64,000 nucleotides of DNA from Fluoribacter dumoffii NY 23 (lineage in GTDB: Bacteria; Pseudomonadota; Gammaproteobacteria; Legionellales; Legionellaceae): positions 2,936,726-3,000,725 of the forward strand of contig NZ_CM001373.1 in the NCBI RefSeq assembly GCF_000236165.1, given 5' to 3'. Numbering within the stretch: the stretch's first letter is position 1; every line of letters starts with the position of its first letter. Both the position numbers and the translations under genes were made by a program. The notes under the pieces are model-generated. The model was not told the origin of the DNA and made no database searches. It was given only the letters and a program-made list of their open reading frames with translations. Positions 45,565 to 55,437 of this stretch are shown here, one piece after another.

Positions 45565-45629
45565 GAAATTGCAGGCGAAACAACAACTCCAATCAGGATT
45601 TGCCATATACTCTTGTTGCCTGCAATTTC
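45565..45629. terminator. Long inverted repeat between convergent genes
   Basis: Perfect 12-bp arms GAAATTGCAGGC (45565-45576) and GCCTGCAATTTC (45618-45629) around a 41-base loop, between the 3' ends of the MFS gene and queF. CTCTTTTTAG follows on the plus strand, so it may be a terminator. The large loop is unusual. Confidence 0.5.
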
Positions 45630-45644
45630 CTCTTTTTAGAGAGG

Positions 45645-46502
45645 TTATTGGCGAATCAACCGCAAATTTTTACCCTCGAATGGGCTTTTCTCTGTAGAGC
45701 GGTATGGATTAATATCCAACCCTCCTCGTCTTGTATAGCGACCATATACCGTTAACTTTTCTGGTTTGCAATAGTTCAAAATATCAACAAAAATCCTTTC
45801 AATACATTGCTCATGAAACTCGTTATGATTTCGATAGGATACAAGATACTTCAATAAACCTTCGCGGTTGATTTTTTTACCTTTATAAGCAATTTGTACG
45901 CTGCCCCAATCCGGCTGGTTTGTAACCAAACAATTTGATTTCAGCAAGTTTGAATGTAACAGTTCCTCGACCTCTTCTTCACCTACAGAAAGAAAGGAGG
46001 GTTCAACAAGATAAACCGAGCACTCCACATCAAGATGATCAAGACAATCCCCCTCCCATGAAGTTTGAATAGAGAACGGGTTGGCTGAGTCTAAAGGATG
46101 AATGGCGACCCAAACTTCAGCTCCGACTCGCTCTTGCAAGTCCTGTTTAATGGTATTTTCTAATTCACTAATGCTTCCAATACGCGTGTTATTAAATGAA
46201 TTAAAATAGAGCTTTAAAGATTTTGATTCAATTAAATAAGGAGATTTGCAATCATAAAACAATTCCGCGATTGCCACCATGGGCTTACCTTTAGCATTAA
46301 GCCAGGAAACTTCATAATGATTCCAGCAATCAAAGCCATGAAATGGTAATTGATTTGGATCCACTCCAATTTCCTGGCGTTTACCTGCCCTGGGGATAGG
46401 ATATAAACGATTGGGATTATAACGTTCATCATAAGCAGATTTTTTGCCAAGCTCTGATTTTTCAGCCTCCGATTGGTATTTTTGTAAAATTTGATCATTC
46501 AT
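45645..46502 (-). CDS. queF: NADPH-dependent 7-cyano-7-deazaguanine reductase
   Basis: 285 residues from ATG 46502, which has GGAG nine bases upstream and matches the E. coli-type (long, two-domain) QueF. The catalytic Cys191 lies in LLKSNCLVTNQPDWGS, with Asp198 after it. ESKSLKLYFNSFN and RRGGLDINPYRS are the other signature blocks. It reduces preQ0 to preQ1 for queuosine in tRNA. The reading frame stays open upstream into a broken MerR-type gene, so translation of queF may depend on that transcript. Confidence 0.95.
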   Translation of the reverse strand: MNDQILQKYQSEAEKSELGKKSAYDERYNPNRLYPIPRAGKRQEIGVDPNQLPFHGFDCWNHYEVSWLNAKGKPMVAIAELFYDCKSPYLIESKSLKLYFNSFNNTRIGSISELENTIKQDLQERVGAEVWVAIHPLDSANPFSIQTSWEGDCLDHLDVECSVYLVEPSFLSVGEEEVEELLHSNLLKSNCLVTNQPDWGSVQIAYKGKKINREGLLKYLVSYRNHNEFHEQCIERIFVDILNYCKPEKLTVYGRYTRRGGLDINPYRSTEKSPFEGKNLRLIRQ

Positions 46503-46894
46503 GGTATTTAACTCCAATATTTCAATTATTTTTGCTGTGCTTTTCCAATTTACGGGTTGATTCATTTCTAATTGGCTGGAAATATAAGTAAGCAATGATG
46601 CAGCTTCCTTTATTTGAGCTGCTTTTTCCGTTAACTCCCGCGCTTGTATACCGATAGAAGTCATTACATCAAAACCAGGGCGTTCCATAATTTTTTTGAT
46701 TGCGGACAAAGTAAATCCCAAAAACTTGAGACTGGTAATCTGCTGCAATCGCACTAAATCCATGTCAGAATAAAGTCGATATCCACTCTCTGAGCGTTTT
46801 GTAGGTTTTAATAGGCCAATTCATCATAATAGTGTAATGAGCGAGTCGTTAACGACGTCATTTGGCTAATTTCTCTAATTTGGTAATATTTCAT
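46503..46894 (-). pseudogene. MerR-family regulator, frameshifted, running into queF
   Basis: ATG 46894 begins MKYYQIREISQMTSLTTRSLHYYDEL, split over the helix-turn-helix of a TipA/MerR-type regulator, but stops after about 28 codons. The rest (LLKPTKRSESGYRLYSDMDLVRLQQI, then a dimerisation helix) continues in another frame. One missing A near 46819-46824 (GATGAATTGG where GATGAAATTGG would restore DEIGLL) explains it. The second part reads without a stop into queF, so the intact form would be a MerR-QueF fusion or end close to it. Either a recent mutation or a base-calling error. Confidence 0.75.
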
Positions 46895-46915
46895 CAACTT
46901 TTCTCCAGAAAGTTG

Positions 46916-46946
46916 ATTTTAAACTATCACGTAACGTTAGAGTCAA
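46916..46946 (-). promoter_or_regulatory. MerR-type promoter with 19-bp spacer and operator
   Basis: On the minus strand, TTGACT (46946-46941), a 19-bp spacer and TAAAAT (46921-46916). The over-long spacer is typical of MerR-activated promoters, and it contains ACGTtACGT, the core of TipA/Mta-type operators. It lies just upstream of the broken regulator, so it is likely autoregulatory, and it may also affect the divergent Nudix gene. Confidence 0.6.
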
Positions 46947-46974
46947 GGAAAATAACACTTAAGGAACAAGAAAT

Positions 46975-47598
46975 ATGTCTAAAAATGACTTTAGTTGGTT
47001 AAAATATATTACTGAAATCCAGGCTATTGCCCAAAATGGGCTGACCTATTCGACCAATGAATTTGATAAAGAACGTTATCTAAGGTTGCGAGAGATAGCG
47101 GCAGAATGTATGGCTTACTATTCAGACTCCTCGCTTGCTGAGATAAAAGAAATATTTTCAATAGAAAAAGGATATGCGACCCCTAAAATTGATGTTCGCG
47201 CCTTTATTCTCCAAAATAATAAATTACTCTTGGTTAAAGAGCGTGCCGACGGCCTATGGACCTTGCCGGGAGGCTGGGCTGAGACCAATGAGTCAGCAGC
47301 AGAATCAGTAATCAGAGAAGCAAAAGAAGAAACCGGGTTTGATGTTTCCGTAATCAGGCTTCTTGCTTTATGGGATAAACAAAAACATGAGCACCCCTTA
47401 CAGTGGCCTCATACCTATAAGTGTTTCTTTCATTGTGAAATTATGTCAGGGGAAGCCCAAGAAAATCTCGAAATCGCTGAAATCGATTTTTTTGATCCAG
47501 CTCATTTACCGCCACTATCTACACCTCGGGTCACCTCAAAACAAATTACCCGGCTGTATGAACTGGTCTACAGTTCAGACAAAACACTTTTCGATTGA
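46975..47598 (+). CDS. Nudix hydrolase with N-terminal extension
   Basis: 207 residues. A helical N-terminal part (about 1-65, LKYITEIQAIAQNGLTYS) is the Nudix_N2 type found with ADP-ribose or related nucleoside-diphosphate hydrolases. The Nudix box GX5EX7REX2EEXG is complete (GWAETNE, then REAKEETGF, around residues 99-121). Cytoplasmic. AAGGA precedes the start. It is divergent from the frameshifted MerR gene, and may be or have been a target of that regulator. Confidence 0.88.
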   Translation: MSKNDFSWLKYITEIQAIAQNGLTYSTNEFDKERYLRLREIAAECMAYYSDSSLAEIKEIFSIEKGYATPKIDVRAFILQNNKLLLVKERADGLWTLPGGWAETNESAAESVIREAKEETGFDVSVIRLLALWDKQKHEHPLQWPHTYKCFFHCEIMSGEAQENLEIAEIDFFDPAHLPPLSTPRVTSKQITRLYELVYSSDKTLFD

Positions 47599-47783
47599 GT
47601 GATATTCACAAACTTTACGCCGCAACAGGGAAGAAACCCCATAAGAGAAGTGATGCTTGGATGAAGATGGGTGAATATACAGGGATGCTAAAAGCAATTA
47701 GCTGTTCACTTCAACTCATCCGTGCAAGGGCTATATAAATTAGGTATACTCTTCTCCTAACTTTCGCATATAGGAGATTAAAA

Positions 47784-48254
47784 ATGGCACGTGGTATAAA
47801 TAAAGTCATCTTAATTGGGAATGTTGGGGTTGATCCTGACGTACGGTATTTACCCAATGGCAATGCGGTCACGACGCTTTCAATTGCAACCAGTGAGGCA
47901 TGGAAGGATAAAGCGACTGGGGAAAAACAGGAGCGGACTGAGTGGCATCGTGTAGTATGTTTTAATCGCCTGGGTGAAATAGCTGGCGAATACGTCCGCA
48001 AAGGCTCCAAGCTCTACGTTGAAGGCAGTTTAAGAACCAGAAAGTGGCAAGATCAACAAGGTCAAGACAGATATACTACCGAGATTGTAGCAAATGACAT
48101 CCAAATGTTAGACAATAAAGGATCTGCTTCATCCAGCTTCGATGACCTGCAACAAACACAATTTGCACCCAGCAATCAAAGCGCTGCGCGCCCGCAACCA
48201 GCCCCAGTGCCCCAAGATGCCTTTGATCAATTGGATGATGATGTACCATTCTAA
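47784..48254 (+). CDS. ssb: Single-stranded DNA-binding protein
   Basis: 156 residues. An N-terminal OB fold ([22 protein letters not shown], split around the family start; [22 protein letters not shown]) occupies about 1-110. A Gln/Pro-rich linker follows, ending in the acidic tip DDDVPF that binds partner proteins. AGGAG lies upstream. A -10-like TATACT is at 47745-47750, without a clear -35. Single gene with no uvrA neighbour in view. Confidence 0.96.
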   Translation: MARGINKVILIGNVGVDPDVRYLPNGNAVTTLSIATSEAWKDKATGEKQERTEWHRVVCFNRLGEIAGEYVRKGSKLYVEGSLRTRKWQDQQGQDRYTTEIVANDIQMLDNKGSASSSFDDLQQTQFAPSNQSAARPQPAPVPQDAFDQLDDDVPF

Positions 48255-48282
48255 TGTACATAGAAGTCTTAAATATTGGTAG

Positions 48283-48309
48283 CCTGGGTACAGCGCCGCG
48301 AAACCCAGG
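48283..48309. repeat. REP-like palindrome after ssb
   Basis: CCTGGGT / ACCCAGG arms around ACAGCGCCGCGAA. The reverse strand reads CCTGGGTTTCGC.., the layout of dispersed extragenic palindromes. A related unit follows bamE at 29912-29936. No T-run follows, so a simple terminator is less likely. Confidence 0.45.
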
Positions 48310-48434
48310 AGTACTAAAATAACCAGACCTCTTCTAAGCTCGAAAAAATAATGGAAATTATTTAAGATTAGAATATCGACTATCTGCTTGTTCAAATATA
48401 ATTTAGCAAATTATAGAGCTACTATTTATATTTT

Positions 48435-50150
48435 ATGTTCACAAAAAACGGATTCTTTCCCGGCACCGTAAATTCCAAGCATGTACTTTTATTCAATTAC
48501 ATTCATTATGATGGGATAGGTGATTTCAATCATCTAATAGATTTTTCGAGAGAATTCACCCCTCTAGCTGAAAAATTGCGGGTAAAACTTATTCTTTTTG
48601 TCGTAAGCACCGGAAACAGGAAAGAACTCGTTGAGCAACGCTTAAAAACCTCATTGCCAACAGTTAAAGCACATGTCCTGGAGCTGGGAGAAAACTCTGG
48701 GGATAATGCAATTGAACAATTTTCTCACTTCATTCACAACAATAAGGAATTACGTGAAGAATTAAGTACTACTTGCTGTATTTTTCAAATCTCTACATCA
48801 ATGGCTAAAGCACAAAAAGATATTATCTTGAAATTGTCTCCATGCGAAATACCTGTGGTCATTATTCCCGAAATCTCTGGTCTGCGTACTTCTGCCTTAA
48901 ATTTACCTATCAGTTATATCGATCCAAGAGATCAACTAACACCCAGGGATTTACAAGCTAAAAACATCAATACCCGCTGCCTTGGCCTCCAAAAAGTTCC
49001 TTATCAATATGGGTTAAAGATTAAGCGCACTTACCTTGAAAATGTAATGGCATTGGAGAATAGAGATTTTTTTAAACATTTAACCGGGATTAATGATTCT
49101 GGGTCAACTTGTTCCGAAGAAATGTTAAACTGGGCGAATAAAACACAATTAGTCCCTGCTTATCTACAAGACTGGGATAGTATTACCCGTTTTATGTCAT
49201 TTTGCTTTCAAAGATTCCAAGGAGCAGAGCAGGAGCGTTTGGTGATCTATTTAAATAATCCTAAATATAGAGGAGAAACTCCTCTGTTTAGTAACACTCC
49301 CTATTGTTTGCTCAGTGCGGGGAAAATTATGTACCTCAAGGAGCATCAATTAGACCATTTAATCCTTAACAAACAAGACAAACAGTTTCTGCCATTTATG
49401 GATTATAATTTGATCTTTGGCCCCATGCTTGCTGTAAACGCAAATATTTCTGCTATTGAAATTAATATTAATGGTACTGTTCGCAGGATCAATTGTTACC
49501 CTGAAACATCTTGCAATCCCCCAAAAACTGTTTCTATTTTAACCGATTTTAATTTGAACGATGCGGATTACGACATTTTGATTGCAAATGCCACTGATAT
49601 TGTAGGTGTCTCTGGGGATAATACCATTGAAAAAGCGCTCACCCATGACAAACTACCTTTTTTACAACCTAACAATAAGGAAAACTTTGAATCGGTGATG
49701 AATCAGCTCGCTCAGCTGGCTAAATGCGCGCTACCAACAGAAGCAGATAATCTGGTAAAAGACTTTGAGGCATTTTTTTGCCAAAAATTGATGCGATTAG
49801 ATAAACCCCAATGTTCTACTCGTTTATTAGAAATCAATATCCAAGCACTTTTTAAAGTCTGGCATATAGTAGTTGACCATTTACGGGAGAATTATAATAT
49901 TTTTAACCATATAGCCGCTATATTCTGTGAACCGCTTGTGCACTACTGTGCTAAAGCAGGGGATATTAACTTACTGCACTCAATCAATGAGCATTTTGGA
50001 AATATAGATTTTCACACTCCTAACAAACAAGGTGAAACCGCGGGTATGATTGCTGAAAAAAATAGTAATTATAATTTTCTTGATGAATGGCATTTGCTTA
50101 TGCACAACAGAGAACAATCTGTTGCTGTGAAGACAAGCATCAGGATTTAA
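48435..50150 (+). CDS. Effector candidate: GT-B-like domain with ankyrin-like C-terminus
   Basis: 571 residues, no signal peptide. The N-terminal half begins with a Rossmann-like strand (KHVLLFNYIHYDGIGDFNHL, a glycine-rich loop near 25-30). Near 390-400 VGVSGDNTIEKAL resembles the nucleotide-sugar loop of GT-B glycosyltransferases. Residues about 500-545 (VHYCAKAGDINLLHSI, then TPNKQGETAGMIA) look like one ankyrin repeat. This mix is common among Legionella effectors. No DXD motif is present. The start is weakly supported; there is no good ribosome site. Function inferred at low certainty. Confidence 0.6.
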   Translation: MFTKNGFFPGTVNSKHVLLFNYIHYDGIGDFNHLIDFSREFTPLAEKLRVKLILFVVSTGNRKELVEQRLKTSLPTVKAHVLELGENSGDNAIEQFSHFIHNNKELREELSTTCCIFQISTSMAKAQKDIILKLSPCEIPVVIIPEISGLRTSALNLPISYIDPRDQLTPRDLQAKNINTRCLGLQKVPYQYGLKIKRTYLENVMALENRDFFKHLTGINDSGSTCSEEMLNWANKTQLVPAYLQDWDSITRFMSFCFQRFQGAEQERLVIYLNNPKYRGETPLFSNTPYCLLSAGKIMYLKEHQLDHLILNKQDKQFLPFMDYNLIFGPMLAVNANISAIEININGTVRRINCYPETSCNPPKTVSILTDFNLNDADYDILIANATDIVGVSGDNTIEKALTHDKLPFLQPNNKENFESVMNQLAQLAKCALPTEADNLVKDFEAFFCQKLMRLDKPQCSTRLLEINIQALFKVWHIVVDHLRENYNIFNHIAAIFCEPLVHYCAKAGDINLLHSINEHFGNIDFHTPNKQGETAGMIAEKNSNYNFLDEWHLLMHNREQSVAVKTSIRI

Positions 50151-50403
50151 GTTCGATAAAATGCTAGACGAGATAAGTAATGTGCCTTCAATATAAATTA
50201 CCTTTTCATTGAATTGGGAGAAAATACGCAGTTTGAGCGTACAAACCATGTCAGCTATAAGCAAAAATAGGCCTCAAAGAGGGCTTTAGCAAGCGTTTCA
50301 AAAAGGGTAAAGATCTACTCATCAGGATATAAATAGGGGAGAAGAGAAAAACCTGGTATCAGCAAAGCCAGCTGATGAAACAAGATGTAGAAACTTTGTG
50401 TAT

Positions 50404-50427
50404 AAAAAAACCCGCATAAAGCGGGTT
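50404..50427 (-). terminator. Rho-independent terminator of the ribosomal block
   Basis: Minus-strand stem AACCCGC / GCGGGTT with a five-base loop, followed by a run of seven T. It lies 22 bp after the rplQ stop and is a strong canonical terminator. The rest of the stretch from 50151 to 50403 shows no gene. Confidence 0.92.
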
Positions 50428-50449
50428 AATAGAAAATGTCGAGAGCAAA

Positions 50450-50833
50450 TTACTCTTCAGTATCATCACTGGCAACAGGTCTGTCTAACAGTTCCACAAT
50501 CGCCATAGGTGCATTATCGCCATCTCTGAAGCCACACTTGATAATACGTACGTAGCCACCAGGACGCTCTACGAAACGAGGACCTAAATCTTTGAATAAC
50601 TTACCAACAGCAGATTTAGATCTTAAGATATCAAATGCATGACGACGTGTAGCTACTGAATCAACTTTGGAAACAGTAATTAAAGGCTCAATGTAACGTC
50701 GTAAGTCTTTAGCCTTGGGCAAAGTTGTTTTTATCAACTCATGCTCAATTAAAGAACAACACATGTTTGCAAACATAGCCTTTCTGTGGCTACTTGTACG
50801 GCCAAAACTACGGCCAGAATTACGGTGACGCAT
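50450..50833 (-). CDS. rplQ: Ribosomal protein L17
   Basis: 127 residues, the same length as E. coli L17, starting at ATG 50833 ([12 protein letters not shown]) with AGGAG eight bases before; the longer TTG reading is not needed. The acidic end (DDTEE) is a small extension. L17 is a 50S protein near the tunnel exit. It is the last gene of the alpha operon, directly behind rpoA and before the terminator. Confidence 0.97.
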   Translation of the reverse strand: MRHRNSGRSFGRTSSHRKAMFANMCCSLIEHELIKTTLPKAKDLRRYIEPLITVSKVDSVATRRHAFDILRSKSAVGKLFKDLGPRFVERPGGYVRIIKCGFRDGDNAPMAIVELLDRPVASDDTEE

Positions 50834-50851
50834 AACCAAAACTCCTAAACT

Positions 50852-51844
50852 TTATTCGCCAAGATTTGCTGGCGGCCAATTCTCAAGTTTCATACCCAGC
50901 GATAATGAACGTGAAGCTAAAACATCCTTAATTTCGGTTAAAGATTTCTTACCTAAATTAGGAGTTTTTAAGAGTTCATTTTCAGTTCTTTGAACCAAAT
51001 CGCCAATATAATGAATATTTTCTGCTTTCAAACAATTTGCAGATCGAACGGTTAACTCTAAATCATCGACAGAACGTAATAGAATAGGATCAAAATCATT
51101 GCGCTCTTTATGATCAGAACGAGATTCTTCAAATTTCATGTCCACAAAAGCATGCAATTGTCTTTGAAGAATACTAGCAGAAATTCTTATTGATTCTTCA
51201 GCATCAATAGTTCCGTTAGTTTCTAATTCAATAGTTAACTTATCAAGGTCAGTTCGGTTTTCCACACGAGCACTATCAACATAATAAGCCACTTTTTTAA
51301 CTGGAGAGAAACTGTTATCAATTTTAAGTTTCCCAACGGATTTTCTTTCTACTTCATCATCGAAATGTCTAATGAATGAATCAGTACTGTGGAAACCAAT
51401 TCCTCGCTCAACTTTCAACGTCATATTTAATTTGCCTTTTTCATTCAAATTAGCAATGACTAACTCAGGATTGATAACTTCCACTCCATGAGTTAATTGA
51501 ATGTCTCCAGCTGTAACTTGACAAGGGCCTTGCTTGTTCAGTGTTAAAATAGCTTCTTCACCGACTGACATTTTAGTAGCAACTAACTTAAGGTTCAGCA
51601 AAATGTCAACGACATCTTCCTGCACTCCCTCAATTGTGCTGTATTCATGTAGAACACCGTCAATTGAAACTTCAGTAATCGCACTTCCAGGCATTGATGA
51701 TAGTAAAATACGTCTCAAAGCATTGCCGAGAGTATGACCAAAGCCACGCTCCAAAGGCTCTAAAACTATTCTAGCTTTATAGGGCGATTCTGCCTGGACC
51801 TTAAGAACATTAGGTGTCAACATTTCATTGATTTCAGTATACAT
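50852..51844 (-). CDS. rpoA: RNA polymerase alpha subunit
   Basis: 330 residues. The N-terminal assembly domain has [20 protein letters not shown] (about 28-47). The C-terminal domain, which binds UP elements and activators, has [14 protein letters not shown] and [12 protein letters not shown] (about 256-300). The two are joined by a flexible linker. Length and motifs match gammaproteobacterial alpha. Located between rpsD and rplQ as in E. coli. Confidence 0.98.
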   Translation of the reverse strand: MYTEINEMLTPNVLKVQAESPYKARIVLEPLERGFGHTLGNALRRILLSSMPGSAITEVSIDGVLHEYSTIEGVQEDVVDILLNLKLVATKMSVGEEAILTLNKQGPCQVTAGDIQLTHGVEVINPELVIANLNEKGKLNMTLKVERGIGFHSTDSFIRHFDDEVERKSVGKLKIDNSFSPVKKVAYYVDSARVENRTDLDKLTIELETNGTIDAEESIRISASILQRQLHAFVDMKFEESRSDHKERNDFDPILLRSVDDLELTVRSANCLKAENIHYIGDLVQRTENELLKTPNLGKKSLTEIKDVLASRSLSLGMKLENWPPANLGE

Positions 51845-51862
51845 TCAGCTATTTCTCCGAGC

Positions 51863-52483
51863 TTACTTAGAGTAAAGTTCTACAACTAAGTTTACGTTGT
51901 AGTCTGAAGATAAGTCAGTTAACGTTGGGGCTGTAGAGAATGTTCCTTTAAAAGAAGAAGTATCTACAGTTATCCAATCACATGCAGCTCTTTGTTCAGA
52001 TAAAGCTAATGCAGCCTGAATACGACCTTGAGCTCTTGCTTTTTGGCGAACAGATATAACATCACCTGGCTTAACTAAGAATGATGGAACGTTAACTACT
52101 TTATCATTAACAAGTATTGCTTTATGCGTTACTAATTGACGCGCTTCAGCACGTGTACTTGCAAAACCCATACGATAGACAACATTGTCTAAACGTCGCT
52201 CGAGCAGAGACATCAGATTTTCACCTGTTGCACCTTTCATGCGAGCAGCCATTTTGTAATAACCACGGAATTGCTTTTCAAGAATACCATATAATCTTCT
52301 GATTTTTTGTTTCTCTCTAAGCTGAATTCCATAACTATTCAGGCGTGGTTTTTTATCACCATGTTGTCCAGGTAATTTTTCTGATTTACATTTGGACTTA
52401 TGATCACGGACACCACTTTTAAGCAATAAATCACAACCTTCACGACGTGATAACTTACATTTTGGACCAAGATATCTAGCCAT
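51863..52483 (-). CDS. rpsD: Ribosomal protein S4
   Basis: 206 residues, exactly the E. coli length. Starts [16 protein letters not shown]. The S4 RNA-binding domain covers about 95-155 ([20 protein letters not shown]). S4 nucleates 30S assembly and in E. coli represses the alpha operon by binding its leader; whether this holds here is not visible from sequence. Confidence 0.98.
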   Translation of the reverse strand: MARYLGPKCKLSRREGCDLLLKSGVRDHKSKCKSEKLPGQHGDKKPRLNSYGIQLREKQKIRRLYGILEKQFRGYYKMAARMKGATGENLMSLLERRLDNVVYRMGFASTRAEARQLVTHKAILVNDKVVNVPSFLVKPGDVISVRQKARAQGRIQAALALSEQRAACDWITVDTSSFKGTFSTAPTLTDLSSDYNVNLVVELYSK

Positions 52484-52499
52484 TAATTACTCCTGAGTC

Positions 52500-52898
52500 T
52501 TATACACGACGTTTTTTAGGTGGTTTACACCCATTATGAGGTATACCAGTAACATCGGTAATTTCAACAATTTTAAAATCCTGTGAAATTAATTCACGAA
52601 TAGTGGATTCTCTGCCAGGGCCGGGACCGTGAACAAATACAGCCACAGATTTCATACCGTATTCTTTTGCAACAGCAGCAGCACGCTCGGTAGCAACTTG
52701 CGCAGCATAAGGTGTACTTTTTCTAGAGCCTCTAAATCCTGAACCACCAGATGTTGCCCAACATAGTGCATTACCTTGTCTATCAGTAAAGGTGACTATG
52801 GTATTATTAAAAGATGCATGCACGTGTACGATACCATCAGACACGACACGCTTCGCTTTTTTGCGTACTTTTTGTTGTTTTGACTTAGTTATTGCCAT
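52500..52898 (-). CDS. rpsK: Ribosomal protein S11
   Basis: 132 residues. Family marks: [17 protein letters not shown] near 27-43 and the basic tail [11 protein letters not shown]11 lines the 30S platform at the E site, contacting the mRNA exit. Lies 21 bp after rpsM. Confidence 0.98.
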   Translation of the reverse strand: MAITKSKQQKVRKKAKRVVSDGIVHVHASFNNTIVTFTDRQGNALCWATSGGSGFRGSRKSTPYAAQVATERAAAVAKEYGMKSVAVFVHGPGPGRESTIRELISQDFKIVEITDVTGIPHNGCKPPKKRRV

Positions 52899-52919
52899 CT
52901 TACATTCCTACATAAAAAA

Positions 52920-53276
52920 TCAAACGGTAGTGCCTTTTCTGCGGCCTTTACGTGTACGAGCATTAGTTTTCGTACGTTGTCCGCGCAATGGCAACCCTCT
53001 TCTGTGTCTTAGACCACGATAACATCCCAGATCCATAAGGCGTTTAATGTTCATCGTCACAACACGACGCAAATCACCTTCCACCGTTATTTTTGCTATT
53101 TCTGTTCTCAAAGACTCAAGTTGAGCATCTGTTAATTCTGAAACCTTTTTGGAAGGTTCAATACCAACTGTAGAACATAGTTTTAAGGATGTAGTTTTAC
53201 CAATACCATATATTGCTGTCAAAGCAATCACAACATGTTTGTGATCAGGTATATTTACTCCTGCAATACGAGCCAT
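52920..53276 (-). CDS. rpsM: Ribosomal protein S13
   Basis: 118 residues. Starts [19 protein letters not shown], with the helix-hairpin [11 protein letters not shown] and the basic C-terminal arm [15 protein letters not shown] that reaches the P-site tRNA. It heads the alpha operon section after rpmJ, separated by 76 bp that may hold the S4-dependent leader. Confidence 0.98.
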   Translation of the reverse strand: MARIAGVNIPDHKHVVIALTAIYGIGKTTSLKLCSTVGIEPSKKVSELTDAQLESLRTEIAKITVEGDLRRVVTMNIKRLMDLGCYRGLRHRRGLPLRGQRTKTNARTRKGRRKGTTV

Positions 53277-53352
53277 TAACTTCTCCGAACGTTATTTTGT
53301 TCTGTCGAAAGGGACAGAAGAATACTATTTTTATAAAATTAAATCAAGCGGA

Positions 53353-53466
53353 TTAACCCTGCTTTTGTTTATGTCTGGCATCTTTACATATAACCCGTAC
53401 AGTGCCACCTCTTTTAATAATCTTGCAATTGCGACAAATTCGCTTTACAGATGCTCTTACTTTCAT
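53353..53466 (-). CDS. rpmJ: Ribosomal protein L36 (zinc-ribbon form)
   Basis: 37 residues, found by direct reading. [15 protein letters not shown], then [15 protein letters not shown]. The zinc ligands Cys11, Cys14, Cys27 and His32 are all present, so it is the C+ form. Located between secY and rpsM as in other gammaproteobacteria, 18 bp after secY. Confidence 0.97.
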   Translation of the reverse strand: MKVRASVKRICRNCKIIKRGGTVRVICKDARHKQKQG

Positions 53467-53484
53467 TCCTAACTCCGATAAAAA

Positions 53485-54813
53485 TCATAAAAGACCAGGT
53501 AATTTTGTACCTTTAAAATTAGCCTTTTTCATTAAAGAATCATATTGCTGCGTCATTAAATGTGCTTGTACTTGTGCTACAAAATCCATAATAACAACAA
53601 CGATAATCAGCAACGATGTTCCTCCGAAATAAAAAGGGACGTGCCATGTATACATCAAGATCTGAGGCAAAAGACAGACCAGAACCAAATAGATTGCACC
53701 AACTAGGGTCAAACGGGTCATTACACCATCGATATACTTAGTTGTTTGTTCACCTGGTCTAATTCCGGGTATGTATGCACCAGATTTTTTCAAATTATCA
53801 GCAGTATCTTTGGGATTAAACACCAGAGCTGCATAAAAGAACGCAAAGAATATAATAGCTACTGCATACACAATCAAATATAAAGGTTGCCCTGGGGATA
53901 AAGCCATCCCTACATCAGCAAGCCATCCCAAACCTTTGGTATGGGAGAAAAATTGTGCCAAGGTTGCAGGTAACAATATAATACTGGATGCAAAGATAGG
54001 CGGTATTACACCAGACATATTGATCTTTAAAGGTAAATGACTTGTTTGGGCAGCATATACCTTTCTACCTTGAGTCCTTTGGGCATAATTCACCCTTATA
54101 CGCCGCTGCGCACGCTCCATAAATACTACAAAGCCTGTAACTACTACCACAACCACTGCAATGATGATCAAAGTGAGAGCTTGCATCTGTCCTTCTTTAA
54201 CTTGTTGAAGAACTGAAGCAATCGCAGTAGGCATGCTGGATACAATTCCCGAAAATATAATTAGGGAGATTCCATTACCGACGCCTTTCTCAGTAATTTG
54301 TTCACCTAGCCACATCAAGAACATAGTTCCAGTAACCAAAGTTACAACTGCAGTAAAGTAAAATGAAAAGTCAGCTTGAAGTGCAATTTGTTGTCCAGCT
54401 AACCAGCGTGCCATTCCTAATGATTGAAATATAGAAAGCACTAAAGTTAAGTATCGGGTGTATTGGTTTATTTTTCTCCGTCCGGACTCTCCTTCCTTTT
54501 TTAGTTGTTCCAGTTTAGGTGAAACAACTGTAAATAGTTGGAGAATAATTGACGCAGAAATATAGGGCATAATCCCTATTGCAAAAACTGTAACACGCGA
54601 TAATGCGCCACCAGAAAACATATTGAATAAGCCAAATATTGTATTCTGTTGCTCATTAAAGAAATTAGCTAATCGTGCTGGGTCCAGACCTGGAACAGGA
54701 ATATGAGCACCCAATCGATAAACTAAAATGCCGAGAACAACAAACAATAATCTTGATTTTAGTTCAGCCAATCCCCCACGTGATTGGCTTGCATTATGTT
54801 TTTGGTTTTTCAT
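53485..54813 (-). CDS. secY: Protein translocase subunit SecY
   Basis: 442 residues from ATG 54813 (a GTG two codons earlier is possible). Ten membrane helices. The plug/TM2 region reads [21 protein letters not shown], split as helix and plug, and TM7 to the C-terminus follow the SecY order ([13 protein letters not shown] in the cytoplasmic loop). SecY forms the membrane channel with SecE and SecG. Gene order rplO-secY-rpmJ is conserved. Confidence 0.97.
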   Translation of the reverse strand: MKNQKHNASQSRGGLAELKSRLLFVVLGILVYRLGAHIPVPGLDPARLANFFNEQQNTIFGLFNMFSGGALSRVTVFAIGIMPYISASIILQLFTVVSPKLEQLKKEGESGRRKINQYTRYLTLVLSIFQSLGMARWLAGQQIALQADFSFYFTAVVTLVTGTMFLMWLGEQITEKGVGNGISLIIFSGIVSSMPTAIASVLQQVKEGQMQALTLIIIAVVVVVVTGFVVFMERAQRRIRVNYAQRTQGRKVYAAQTSHLPLKINMSGVIPPIFASSIILLPATLAQFFSHTKGLGWLADVGMALSPGQPLYLIVYAVAIIFFAFFYAALVFNPKDTADNLKKSGAYIPGIRPGEQTTKYIDGVMTRLTLVGAIYLVLVCLLPQILMYTWHVPFYFGGTSLLIIVVVIMDFVAQVQAHLMTQQYDSLMKKANFKGTKLPGLL

Positions 54814-54815
54814 AG

Positions 54816-55250
54816 TCACTCTTCTATGCTGCCGCCTAAACCTTCAATGGCTAAACGAGCTCCTTTAGTGACCCTTAAACCTTTAAGTTTGATGGCAGTA
54901 GTTAATTCACCGGATAAAATAACTTTTACATCTTTAATAGAACTATTGATTAAACCCGCTTCACGTAAAACGTTCATATCAATTACATCAGCGGATAACT
55001 TTGCAAGTTCGCTAAGACATATTTGATCTACAGATCGACCAACACGTGACTTAAATCCCATTTTTGGCAGTCTTCTTTGAATAGGCATTTGACCGCCCTC
55101 AAAGTTAATTTTATGGAAACCACCAGCTCTTGCTTTTTGACCTTTATGTCCCTTACCACTTGTTTTACCTAATCCTGAACCTATACCACGCCCTAAGCGT
55201 TTTTTAGGACGTCTTGAACCAGGATCTGGTGATAGTGAATTTAAATTCAT
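54816..55250 (-). CDS. rplO: Ribosomal protein L15
   Basis: 144 residues. The N-terminal basic arm is rich in Gly/Lys ([20 protein letters not shown]) and is followed by [20 protein letters not shown] sequence (here [16 protein letters not shown]). L15 binds 23S rRNA late in assembly. The start overlaps the rpmD stop by one base (TAATG), and the stop lies 2 bp before the secY start. Confidence 0.98.
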   Translation of the reverse strand: MNLNSLSPDPGSRRPKKRLGRGIGSGLGKTSGKGHKGQKARAGGFHKINFEGGQMPIQRRLPKMGFKSRVGRSVDQICLSELAKLSADVIDMNVLREAGLINSSIKDVKVILSGELTTAIKLKGLRVTKGARLAIEGLGGSIEE

Positions 55251-55435
55251 TATACACTCTCCTCAACCAGCAATAAGTAATCAACAATATTAATAAGTCC
55301 ACGGATTGCTGGAGTATCATTATGTGATACACTTGAATTAGTTTTACCTAGACCTAATTGCTTCACGATAGAAATATGCTTTGGTTTTCTACCTATAGTA
55401 CTTTTTACCAAAGTTATTTTAATTTTCTTTTCCAT
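55250..55435 (-). CDS. rpmD: Ribosomal protein L30
   Basis: 61 residues. [16 protein letters not shown] with [20 protein letters not shown], split by a short strand, is the L30 ferredoxin-like pattern. Small 50S protein, absent from some bacteria but present here. Placed between rpsE and rplO. Confidence 0.97.
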   Translation of the reverse strand: MEKKIKITLVKSTIGRKPKHISIVKQLGLGKTNSSVSHNDTPAIRGLINIVDYLLLVEESV

Positions 55436-55437
55436 AA

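Noticed and set aside
45538..45644. PreQ1 riboswitch near queF
   Set aside because: The hairpin lies after the 3' end of queF, not before it, and has no preQ1-binding pocket pattern.
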